NCBI RefSeq assembly: GCF_000275845.1
Contig: NW_006766887.1
Location: 1,594,909 to 1,615,283 of the forward strand
Origin: Dichomitus squalens LYAD-421 SS1
Taxonomy: Eukaryota; Basidiomycota; Agaricomycetes; Polyporales; Polyporaceae
Length of the DNA stretch: 20,375 bases
Direction: 5' to 3'
The translations under genes were made by a program, and so were the position numbers. The stretch's first letter is position 1. Each line of letters begins with the position of its first letter. Of this stretch, positions 9,836 to 19,758 are shown one piece after another. Below the pieces are notes generated by a model, which was not told the origin of the DNA, ran no database searches, and saw nothing but the letters and a program-made list of their open reading frames with translations.

Positions 9836-11310
9836 CTAGGGCTTCAATCTTTGTCTCGACCCGCTCAGTACCGCACCCTTCGGCCTACCCTTCTCGTCCA
9901 AATTGATCGGAAATCCTACGTCACCCAGGGACTCTGCTCCTGACCTCGAGGCGGGTTTTCGCTGTTTTGCCGGAGGTTGTGGCAGATTCCAGTCTGAGCT
10001 GAAGATAGGAGGCTTCACCGCGAGAGGTTCACGCCGCGCCGGCCGACGGGGAGACGGTCGGGGACTGTAGATGACAGTCTCGGAGGCGAAAGTAGGTAGG
10101 CACTCATCGGCTTCGGGTCTTCGCCGTTTGCGGGAGGTAGTGGGTTCGAACGCAGGGTGGCGGGAGCTGTCGACGTCCGAAGTGAGGAATTCAAGTCCCT
10201 GTTGATTCATCAGCCCGGCGGCGTGGCGGAGAAGGGGAATGTCGATACGTACAACATCGTCCGATTCCGATGACAGCTGGACATCCAAGCTGTCCTGAGT
10301 ATCTTGCTCTGCCTGCGCTTGGCTCTCAGCAACGAATTGGAGGAAGCGGCTGGTTTCCCTGTTCTCCTCGCGGAGCCTCTTGATCTCCTCCTTCTGTTTC
10401 CGCTCCTGCAAAATCACGGCTACGTCGACGGAGAACCAACAGAGCGTAGTCGCAGTGCGTACCTGCGCCTTCAGTGCGTGCAGTCGCGTACGCAAGCCGC
10501 CCACTTCCTCTCGCTGCTTCTGCAACTCGACCTTATACTCCTCCGTCACCCTCTTCAACGCGCCCAACTCCTGCTGGGTCTGCGCAAGGTCTTCTTTTGT
10601 CTTGGTTAGGACCGGCATTGTTCGCTCGGACGTCTCGATCGCCTGGCGCGCCACGTTCTCCGCGTGGGTCTTTCCTCGCTGCGTCTGCTTGAGCTCGTCC
10701 TTGAGCTTGACAATATCCGAGCGTTGCTTGGAGAGCGAATTGAAGACGGGCAGCATCCCTTGCCATCGTGCGGCTATCGCCGTGAGGAGTTCCTAGGGAT
10801 AGCGGGAGCTGAGCGTGAAGGGGAGATGGCGGAGTGAACAGACGCGGCCGGGGCTCACTAGCATGCAATCGCGCCGGTCCATCAGCCCATAGACGTCCTC
10901 CAGTCCCTTCGCGGCCCGTGCCACTGTCTGGAACCTCTGGTCCTCCTCCACTTGATTGATGTCTCGCAGAGACTTGGCGAGTTGGTAATGGAACCCGTCG
11001 GAATGGCACGCAGGCTCGCTGCTGCCGGACGCTAGAGGTTGCTGAGAGGGAGAGTCTGCGAGCTCGAGGAAGATGGGATGCACCTGCCCTATTCGAAAGC
11101 TGGTGCGGCATTGTGGGCAGGGATGCTGACCGCGGCCCGAGGCGTAGCGGCTCAGGCAGTCGGCGCAATAGGCATGTCCTGCAGAGTCAAGTGTCAGAGA
11201 TACCATTTATCTGGTATGTTGCGCTGAGACGCACCGCATGGTATAGAGCGCATGTGCTCCAGCGCATGGTGGTCTTGACATATGCTGCATAGGAACTGAG
11301 TACTAGACAT
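9836..11310 (-). CDS. RING-finger coiled-coil protein, E3 ligase candidate
   Basis: Complement join of 9836-10198, 10253-10405, 10463-10792, 10859-11178, 11235-11310; 413 aa. The N-terminus is a complete C3HC4 RING finger: C8-x2-C11, C25-G-H27, C30-x2-C33, C46-x2-C49, beginning seven residues after the ATG. RING fingers of this type recruit a ubiquitin-charged E2. Residues about 133-265 form a coiled coil (SDIVKLKDELKQTQRGKTH and onward). The C-terminal third is disordered and basic, with a likely nuclear signal RKRRR near 316-320 and a neat tail, GFPINLDEKGRPKGAV, close to the stop. N-terminal RING plus coiled coil resembles TRAIP-type ligases, but that is architecture only. The intron 10462-10406 (57 nt) is in frame and would insert hydrophobic residues into the coiled coil. 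The intron 10252-10199 (54 nt, GTACGT, CTGAT branch) is also in frame and less certain; without it the protein is 431 aa. The first intron splits the RING. Confidence 0.86.
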
Positions 11311-12139
11311 CCCTACCAGAAGACACTAAAGGACGTCGAGAAAAAACTCAACGCTCCGCTGCTGCGCGAGTCGGTGAGCAAATTGAGTCGCAGGGAGGAT
11401 AGCGGGGACTGAGGGAAACGCGGGTGGTGGTACGCTGTCAACAGCTTCATCTGCCTCAGCCTCAGCAGGCGCGACGCGTCTGTCGCATCACCCCACGTGA
11501 TCGCATGCCGTACACTTCGGCGCTTGAAGGAAACGCGACGATCACGTGTAGTTGAACCCGCGACTGTAAACGCCCACTGTTCCTGATAGCCACGACTCCC
11601 GACGGACTCACCTCCCTGATTTGCTCTCTGGAGTCAACCTGTTACATTCATATTGTCTGATTCTGGCTTCAGTGTATACAATCCCTATCAGGATACATAC
11701 TCGAGATTTACCGAGAACCCGGCGCATCGCTCAATCTCTCTCGCCTCTCCGGAGCCACAACACGCTGGATAGCTCGGAAGGGACGGTGCAAGACATTGGA
11801 GTATCACACGGTGAGTATCGAGACTTCATGGAATGCATGGCGGTGGCGGGATATGCCCATTTGCCCTGATACGCCGACACGTCGAAGTTGCATTATGTGA
11901 TACTCTGCATATTGGGTGTTGGCCTCTATGCAGATAATGAGCACCTCTGCATCCATGTGCGATTCCACTATGACAAATGCTCCGTAAGACGAGCCGCTGG
12001 AGGACTCGTTCAGACCTTTTTGGTGGAGTGGCTGCGCGTAGAGGGCGCTTCGCTGCGCGTACTCAGCGGCCCACGTTTGCTCATGCTCTCCTAATTCTAG
12101 GAACATAGTACACTATAGGCCTGAGCAGGTCAACGCGAT
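11311..12139. promoter_or_regulatory. Divergent promoter with inverted CACGTG pair
   Basis: These 829 bp separate the start codons of the RING gene (minus) and the pericentrin-like gene (plus), so both promoters must lie here. CACGTGATCG at 11494-11503 and its exact reverse complement CGATCACGTG at 11539-11548 form an inverted pair 35 bp apart. CACGTG is the classic E-box core bound by bHLH factors such as Cbf1 or SREBP types. A 5' UTR intron for the plus-strand gene is possible: GTGAGT donor at 11811, CTAAT branch and TTCTAG acceptor ending at 12100, 39 nt before the ATG. Open frames in the region show no domain. Confidence 0.5.
11811..12100 (+). other. Possible 5' UTR intron
   Basis: A consensus donor (CACACG/GTGAGT) at 11811 and a good acceptor (CTAATTCTAG) ending at 12100 would define a 290-nt intron in the leader of the pericentrin-like gene, leaving a 39-nt exon part before the ATG at 12140. 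Only splice-signal quality supports this; the region shows no coding exon to join. Confidence 0.3.
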
Positions 12140-15100
12140 ATGGCAGCCTATTTGGAAACACCCTCGCGAGTATGGCGCCGAATACAAGCGGAAGGAGACC
12201 GAGACATGCCCTCCCTGCCCTCTCTACCCGCCTTCGAAGACTCGGCCGCTCCACCGTCAATGGAGGAGAGCGACCACGAGAGCAGCCAAGATGACATGCA
12301 GATGGCGTCCCCTATCCACTCCACCCCAAACGTCCTCTCCCATATCGCGTCCACTGTTCGTGCGCCCTCCAGCACCTCCAGTACGGCACGCTTCGCGCAA
12401 TCTCTCGCTTCTCGCTCCTCCAAATCATCCCTGTCCGTCTCGCGTGGCCTAGTAGCGTCGGGGAGAGATTCAGCCGGACATGCCGAGGATAGTTTCGACG
12501 TCAGCTCCATTTCTAGCCTGCCGATTCGGAAGGACGACAGCGGGGAGCTAGATATTCGAAGCAGCGACCAGGACACGCATAGTTCTGTGCCGGAAGACTA
12601 TCTCCCTCCGCCAATTGAAGATATAATTGATGCAGACTTGGACCTATCCGACGCACTGCAGTCCGTCAGTCGATCGAACTCTCCTGGGTTGGAGGAGCGT
12701 GACATTGGAGAAACGCCTCGCAAGAAATCCGACTATGACTATTCCCTGAGCTTGCGCTCCGAGCCTAAGGTGCGCACGTGGTTCTTGCTATGCCCAAACA
12801 AGCTATGATGGCTCATCGTCTTACAGGAATCCCCCTTCGACAAGTTGCGAAACATTTCCTTTCGTCGGCCACTCTCGCGCACGCGCACGCCGTCCTTGAC
12901 ACGGACCGTATCCTCCCCCTCCTCATCCATGTCTAACTCAACACCGCAGAGCACGCGCTCATATCGTTACCAACGGCAAGAGTCAGATCCTCCCCTCGCG
13001 GCCCTGACTGTTCCTTTGCCCAGGTCCGCCACAGCTTCACCTGCAATACCGCCCCGGCCGGAGGAACGCGACCTAACCCAGATGAACCTGAGCTCAGAGT
13101 TTCCCAGCTCCATGCACAGTCCCGAGAACGAGAACGACACGGAGTTGCTGCCCGAAGTCGCGGCCGAGAGGGAGCTCGAGCAGAGCCGGGCGAGCGACCA
13201 CCAGTCGCAGCAGTCCCGCTCGCGTGAACCCACGTTCTCATCTGATGAGGCGACGTCCTCAGTGGGTCATCTAAGTCCTGAGGGTGTCTCCGTGACACGC
13301 GGGGTACGGTCCCCAACGCCTCTGTCTGTTGCCTTCTCATCGCCTCAGTCGGCGTTGTTCACGCCCACCCCGGCTTTCCAGCCTCGTCCGAGGGCTCGGT
13401 TTGGCGTCCCGGCATCGTCGACGACCCCTGCGTTCCCAACCACCACTCCTTCACAGCATACGGTCCGCTTCGACATCGACGAGACCCCCCACCCGCCAGC
13501 AGTCCGCTTCGAAGCCGACGAGACTCCCCGGCCAGCCCGGTTTGAAGAGCAGGAAACGATTGACGAGGAGCACGAGTATGAGCACGCAGACGCCGACGAG
13601 CACGCATACGACGGGGACCCGACTACCCCCGCTACAGCACACAAGCGATCTTTCCTCCTCTCCGTCATCAACTCGACCGCCCGTCCCCGCCTGCGCCACC
13701 CTACGCCTTACAAGCGGTACGACCCCAGCGACGAGTCCCAGGCCGAGTCCCAAGCCCAGGTGACCATGACTCCTGGGGTGACCATGACCCCTGGAGTGAA
13801 CGCCAACCTCCGTGACGCCTTCGCAGGCATTACGCCTCGTCCCGGTATCGCTGCCCGTCGCCGCCTCTCCGAACCTGGCGCCAGCGGCTCTCTGCTCACT
13901 GCTCACCCGGACTCGGGCTCTGGCTCGGAGTCACCCGCGCCTGAACACCCGTCGTTCGTCTCGACGGCGTCCTCGCATGACCTCGCCGTACACGCGCGGG
14001 CGAACGCGTCCTTCGACCCCGTAATGGGTCTAGGCGAGCGCGGGACCGGCGTCGGCCGGTTCAATGCGGGGAAGCTGAACAATTACTTGCACGGGCTGAA
14101 TCGGAGGCTGCAGGAGGAGAACGAGATGCTCGTCGCAAAGCTGAGGGCGTTTGAGGAGAAGGTCGGAAGTGGGGGACTGAACGAGGGGACGAGTCCGATT
14201 TCTGGCTCTTCAGGACCGCCTTCGGGGATCGGGGCGACTCCGATACAAGCTCTGGGGACGGGACAGGGGAGGAGGGCTAGTGGAGGCAGGCGGGTGAGTG
14301 CGGGTCCAGCGTTGGGACTGGGCGATCTGGCGGAGGACGCTGCGGAGGCGTGGTTGGAGGAGAAGGCGACGATGGAGGAGATGGTGGAGGAGATGAAGGA
14401 GGAACTCGACGCGGCCACAGCGGACAAGGCCAAGGCTGAAGAGGCGTTGCAGGCCGAACGCGCCGAACGCGCGCGCGACAAGGAGCGCTGGCACGAGCGC
14501 ATGGCCGATGTGCAGAAGGGCGTCGAGGGGATTGTGTCCGACCTTGAGCGGCGGCTGAACGAGGCCGAGGAGGCGCTCAAGCGCACGGAGGCGGAGAAGG
14601 CGGAGGCGGTCAAGGACGCGGAGCGGCGGCTTGCAGTTGTGTTGGTCGAGAAGGACGTGCTTGCGGAGCGCATCAAGAAGGCGGAGGGGGCGTTGGAGAA
14701 CGGACGGGATATGGGCGCTGAGCTCAACGCGGCGAATGAGCGGCTCGCGGAGACGCAAGGCGAGCTGCGGAATGCACGGATGGAGATCAAGGAGCTCGAG
14801 GAGGAAGTCATGCGTGGGCACAAGCAGCTCGACGAGGCGGAGGACAACCTGAATGCCGAGCGACGGCGGACGGCCGCATTGGAGGAGGAGCTTCACTCGA
14901 AGATGGAAGAGCTCACGGAAGCTGTCCATGCATGCGAGGCGCTCGAAGAAGAGGTTCGGAAGACTCGCGCGCAGCTCAGGCAGGCCGAGGATGCTATCGC
15001 TCAGAACGAGGCCGACGCTGCGACAGACAACGCCCGCATCGAAGAGCTGGAGCAACAACTCGCGGCGGCCCGACAGTCCATTGATCGCTCAGAGGCTGAG

Positions 15101-17948
15101 CTCGAGGAAGAGAAACAAGAGAGCGACCGCCTGATCGACGAGTCCGAGAGAGCTGCGGAACTCGGACGCCAGTTGGAGGACGCTCTGGAAGCGGCTGAAA
15201 AGAAAATGCTCGAGGATGAACAGGAGGTCGCGACGCTGAAGGCCACGATCTCTTCTCTCGAGCGTGCTGCCGAGAGACAACAGGAGCGCTCTGTCTTCCA
15301 GGCTGGTCCATCCCAGAGCGTCGTTGCGCGCGATATGCAGGCTGAGATCGAGGCCCTGGAGGCAGAGGTGGACGATGCGAACAAGGAGATTGCCCGCCTC
15401 AGAACCATGGTCGCTCAATCGCCCGCTCGTAGAGCGATCGACAGAGCAAAGGACGCCCGCATTGAGCTTCTGGAGAAGGAGAAGGAAGACTTGCTCGAGC
15501 GACTCAAGTCGGCCAGGAATCAAAGCGGCATCTTCGGCACTCCTGCCAGGATGGCGAACGGCAGTGGCATGTCTCCATTGCACCGGCAGCTCCTTAACAT
15601 GTCGCTCAAGAGTCCTAAGACACCAGGAGGCCCTCTCAAAGATGTGAGCTCTCTCATATGATATCCTTGCGAAGCGTGGCTTGCTGACGGGCTCTCAGTT
15701 TACTTGGTTGCAAAACAGCATGCAAGATCCTTCCATGGCCCCGCTTGTGGTGGAGCTGGGAAGACTTCAGCAAGAGCTTGACCGCGCGAATGCCAGCATT
15801 GATGAGAAGCTGGATCGTCTCGAAGATGCTGGCATAGGTGTTGTGGATTTGACGAAACAACTTGAGGACGCCCGTAACGAGATCGCCAACCTTGAGGACG
15901 AGCTCGCGAGGCTATCTCGTCGGGAAGACCGCAGGATTCGCCGTCTACAACGTCTCAAATGTCAGAAATGCCGTACCAAGATTGACATGCGTGGCCTGGA
16001 TAGCAATGGCGACGCTGATGAAAGGTGGGTATATCTTCAGCTCTGGTAGCGCTACTGTCTCTTACGCGCCCCGTGTAGCTCCATTCTCGAGGCTTCCAAC
16101 ATGTCCATCAGCTTTGCCGAGCCTCCGACAAGAAGCAGCGAAATTTTGCGCTCTGAACTCAGGGAAGTCAACGCCCAACTTGACGATATGAAGCGTACGT
16201 GGGAGGCCGAGAGGAAGAAACTTCGAGGCGAGAACGCCGTTCTCCAAGACGCAGCTACCCGGTTGAATGCAGAAGTCCGTGATGCCAAGGACGAGCTTCG
16301 CAAGTACGCTAGTACCGAGCGTGCGGGGGAGAGAGCCCGTGCTGGTATACAGAGCGTGAGTTTCACTCAAGGGTTCCACCGATATATGTTGAACGGCATG
16401 GCGCATATAGGAACTTGACAGAGCGAAGCGAACCATGGAGGAGCTTGAGGCCCAGCTGAAGGCTGAGCGGAGCCGGTTGCGTGCGCTTACTTCGGAGCAG
16501 ACCAAGGCGCAGCGAGAAAAGGAGGCCGTTCTCCTCGATCTGCGGCGTACGGAATCCGTACGTTACGCAACCTGTGGATATTCAAAGGACTATAGGACTC
16601 ACCTTGGATGTTACAGGATATGGCTGACGTCCGCCAGCAACTCCAGCAGTTCAAGCAGGAGAACTCCGAGCTTGAACGAGAGCTACGCAGCAATTCCAAT
16701 GCTGAACAGAAAGCTCGTCTGCTCGAAGCGAAGGTGGCAGAGAACCTGGAGAACATCGAGCAGCTCCGTCAGGAACGCTCAATGCTTGCTGCAGATCACA
16801 AGGAGCTTCAGCGTCAATATGCTAAAGCTTCGGAGGTACGCGAATCTGCCTTCCTCTGTGTATCCTACTCTTGCTGATCTATCGCCAATTAGGAGGTGAA
16901 CCGTCTTAAGGGTGAATTTGCTACATCCCAAACCTCTCATGATAACCGGCGCCACGAGCTTGCACTGCGGACGCTCGAAATCGAGGACCTCCGCCGCGCG
17001 CTATCAGATCAGGCATCCGAGCTCGAACGTGTTGAGGCCGAGAAGGCACGCATGGCAGCTGAGAAAGGGGACGTCGCTAGGACTGTCGCTACGCTCGAGG
17101 CCGACCTCCGTCGCGTGCGCCATGATGCGGAGGCATTCGGGCGCGATCTAAAGGCTCTCCGAGCACAGAAGGATAGGATGGAAGAGGAGCGAGCGAAGGC
17201 GGAGCGAGCGCAGAAGCAGGCACAGACGCAGATCCGCATCCTGAAGGAAGAGCTTGACGGGCAGAAGGACAAGATGCGCGAGGCGACAGAGCAGTGGAAG
17301 GGCCACATCTGCGCTGCGTGAGTGATTTGCTTGTTGGCGGTACGACTTGGACTGACCAGATGCATGTCGTAGGGACGACCGTCAGCTCGTGTCGCTGAAG
17401 CAACAACACAATCAGGAGTGCAAGGGGCTGATGGTCCAAATCAAGTATCTGAAGGCCAAGTATACGCGGGAGTCGACGTTCCGGTGCGATCTTGGGTACC
17501 AGAAGCAATACTTGCTCGTCTTGATGGCGCGTTTCGAGCGAAGGTCTGCCAAACTGTTCGTCTAATGCGCATGTAGTACTGACTGCAATGACAACCTTCA
17601 GCGAGGAGAAAATCCTAGCAGCCGTGGCGCGCATCGGCTTCCCCACGTTATCTTCCAATCCTGCACAGAAGAAGGGGAAGACTCGGACGTTGCGCAGCGT
17701 CGCATACACTGTTCTGTTCCTCCATCGCACGAGGTGGGTTATATGCTCCTTTCTATGTTCAAGTGAGGTTGATGGCGACATACAGGCGAGCGAGTGAACA
17801 ATGGAGACAGCAACGAGCCGCCAAACCCGCCATTGAGGCCGCTCTGCAAGAAGTCAGAAAACGCAGACTGGTGAATGACTCAGCGCCCACAAAAGCGGAG
17901 CCCTCAAGTAAGGGGAGAGGCTCCGACAGCCGTCCATCGAGGGCGTAG
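12140..17948 (+). CDS. Pericentrin/Pcp1-like spindle pole body scaffold
   Basis: Join 12140-12769, 12827-15643, 15699-16024, 16079-16355, 16411-16557, 16617-16835, 16893-17317, 17373-17543, 17602-17733, 17786-17948; 1768 aa. Nine introns of 52-59 nt keep one frame throughout. Residues 1-615 are disordered, Ser/Pro-rich, with many S/T-P sites as expected of a Cdk substrate. Long coiled coils cover about 620-660, 720-1120, 1160-1235 and 1270-1620. The C-terminus holds a PACT domain: QIKYLKAKYTRESTFR (1636-1651), DLGYQKQYLLVLMARFE (1653-1669), EEKILAAVARIGFP, then a basic amphipathic helix KTRTLRSVAYTVLFLHR (1697-1713), the usual calmodulin-binding position. PACT domains in fungal Pcp1/PcpA and animal pericentrin/AKAP450 anchor the protein at the spindle pole body or centrosome, while the N-terminal half binds gamma-tubulin complexes. 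Residues 636-655 may be a divergent CM1 motif. C1237-x2-C1240 lies in a break between coiled coils. Identification rests mainly on the PACT end. Confidence 0.9.
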
Positions 17949-18178
17949 TGATCCCCTTCGGACACGTTTCGGGTGTTTCTTGTATTGTTACGCATTCTTC
18001 CATGTCGTCATCTCCGTCACCGTATCTTGACCGCTGATAATTCGTGTAGCTGTATGTTCTGGAGCTTTGTGATTACATTACGACTATGTCTTATGTCACA
18101 GCCTGTGAATACGAATATGTGATAGTCCAGTGCGCGAAAGCTTCCGAAAGCGTCGTGAAGAGATAGACTGTTGTGACA
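17949..18178. other. Convergent intergenic spacer
   Basis: These 230 bp separate the stop codons of two convergent genes, so both 3' UTRs must end or overlap here. It is AT-richer than the flanking exons. No gene or RNA was seen. Confidence 0.5.
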
Positions 18179-19328
18179 TCATGACGACGATGAGGGCGGT
18201 GGGGAAGGGCCACGCGTCTTTGTTGCGGAGATGATGCGGAAGCCGTCCTTCGCAAAGAGATAGGATGCGCCACTCCAGATGGTAGTGCCTGCGACAATAC
18301 ACCTGCAAGCAGTGTGAGTGAACGCACATTAGAAAAATAAGTAAACGCACTGCAACGCTCCGAGCGGCACGCTGATGTCAACCGGCAATATCGGACTGAC
18401 AGTCGCGGTTCCCATGAGGAGCAACTGAAGTGCAGTGTTGACCTGCGACGAATTAACCCTAGTCTAGGCTGGATACGGACAGAATGACCTTACCTTGCTG
18501 ATTTGTGTTGGTCGCACTTCGGCTGAGGGGATGGAGAAGTCCCAATATCGCTTGAAGGTTTTCTGGACAGACGTGAGGTAACATGATTTCAGAACACGAG
18601 GCAGGGACTACCCACTGGTGCAGGGAGGGTCGTGTAACGGATGTAAAAAGCAGACAGGCTCAGCAAGACATCGCGTCCAAGGATGATTGCAGCCAGTGGG
18701 ACTAGTGGGGAGTGCGATGGGTGAAGCGTGTCAGATTGGGTGGGGGAGGGTAGGGGCATACCTGGAATTAAGTCTTTCATAGCCAAGGTGACCGTCAAGG
18801 TTGTCATAAGTAGCTTGTCCGCGGCAGGGTCGAGGATGGTCCCAACCACGGACTGCATGTTCCACCTTCGCGCCAAGTATCCATCGACCTTGAGAACGAA
18901 CAAACAAGCTCAAGCACGGAATGACACGAGATTAGCAAAGAATGAAAGCAGACCAAGTCCGTCAAGCCAGCATATACAAGTAACCCAGTCGCGAGATAGA
19001 AGTTGTCATTTACGATGGCCAGCCCGAGGACGGGGCACGCGATCATGCGAGAGACGGTCAGCAAGTTAGGGATAGTGTAGATGTTTTCTCGTAACGTGGG
19101 TGATCGTTCTAAGGAGTTCCGGTCTGACTGTCGCGTTAAACGCGGTGGGTGGAGGTTCGAGGGCGCATTCTTCCGCAGAGACGAATGTAACATGCGAAGC
19201 GGGAGAACGGATGGTGGTCCGCGCAGCCGGGAGCTAAAAGATGAAACCCGGAAAGTTGAGAGTGACGCATGAGGGTTCCTACGCAAGGAAGACGATGAGG
19301 ACAGACGACCAGGCAATCTCGAGAACAT
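18179..19328 (-). CDS. CRD1: Cardiolipin synthase, mitochondrial
   Basis: Complement join of 18179-18302, 18351-18442, 18494-18562, 18616-18701, 18762-18888, 18954-19328; 290 aa, normal for the eukaryotic enzyme. It joins CDP-diacylglycerol and phosphatidylglycerol to make cardiolipin in the mitochondrial inner membrane. The CDP-alcohol phosphotransferase motif D-x2-DG-x2-AR-x8-G-x3-D-x3-D is complete: D124, D127, G128, A131, R132, G141, D145, D149. Other family blocks are ENIYTIPNLLTVSR, LGRDVLLSLSAFYIRY, KRYWDFSIPSAEVRPT (which favours cardiolipin synthase over PGP synthase) and AGTTIWSGASYL near the end. Residues 1-75 are rich in Ser and Arg and poor in acids, a mitochondrial presequence. 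Several hydrophobic membrane segments follow (about 92-122, 153-166, 172-192, 218-240, 250-268). The intron 18953-18889 has an unusual GTCTGC donor and splits the catalytic motif after L125. Introns are 48-65 nt. Confidence 0.94.
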
Positions 19329-19432
19329 ATCGACCCAGCGAAGGTGTAAGAGAAACTAGAAGCGGGTAGGGTATATGGTAAGACGTCAAGACATGGATCC
19401 TTCAGACCTTGCTACTCCTGCGCAATAATAAG

Positions 19433-19449
19433 ATATATATATATATATA
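19433..19449. repeat. AT dinucleotide run
   Basis: An uninterrupted run of alternating A and T (about 8 AT units) lies 18 nt before the tRNA gene, in a short AT-rich spacer between the divergent cardiolipin synthase and tRNA genes. AT-rich DNA upstream of fungal tRNA genes is common and may help pol III factor loading. Confidence 0.7.
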
Positions 19450-19467
19450 ATTGAAGCATTATATAAC

Positions 19468-19546
19468 GGCCGCCTGGCGTAATGGCAACGCGTCTGACTA
19501 CGATTGGGCAATCAGGAGATTGCAGGTTCGACCCCTGCGGTGGTCA
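19468..19546 (+). tRNA. tRNA-Arg(ACG) with 7-nt intron
   Basis: The cloverleaf folds by eye. Acceptor GGCCGCC (19468-19474) pairs with GGTGGTC (19539-19545) with two G-U wobbles; the discriminator is A19546. The D arm GCGT/ACGC follows. The anticodon stem is TCTGA (19493-19497) with TCAGG (19512-19516), and the T arm is GCAGG/CCTGC around a TTCGACC loop. The loop reads CT-ACG-A with the anticodon at 19500-19502. TTGGGCA (19504-19510) must be an intron at the canonical 37/38 site. Box A (TGGCGTAATGG, 19475-19485) and box B (GGTTCGACCCC, 19525-19535) are good. After A34-to-inosine editing it would read CGU, CGC and CGA arginine codons. Confidence 0.92.
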
Positions 19547-19550
19547 TTTT
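19547..19550 (+). terminator. Pol III terminator T4
   Basis: TTTT follows directly after the discriminator base of the tRNA, the minimal RNA polymerase III stop signal; a second TTTT (19552-19555) gives a back-up. Confidence 0.75.
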
Positions 19551-19758
19551 CTTTTGGTGTTTTGCCTTCATATAGCTACCGATACTCCCCCTACCACTCA
19601 TCAGTACGAGGTGTCAGTCGGCCACCTGGGGTATGTGCTACGAAGGAGGTCGCACGAAGACATGAACCTTAGAAATGGCCGAGCAACCGTTTTTGCTTGT
19701 GGTGACTAAGCAGTGCGAACTTCTGGACGCCTGGTGAGTGCAAACGCCGTGAGTCTAA

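Noticed and set aside
9463..9906. 147-codon plus-strand open frame
   Set aside because: It runs into the 3' exon of the RING gene on the other strand and has no recognisable feature.
12933..15583. Long minus-strand open frames opposite the pericentrin-like gene
   Set aside because: They are antisense shadows of a GC-rich coiled-coil exon; composition mirrors the sense codons and they show no motifs.
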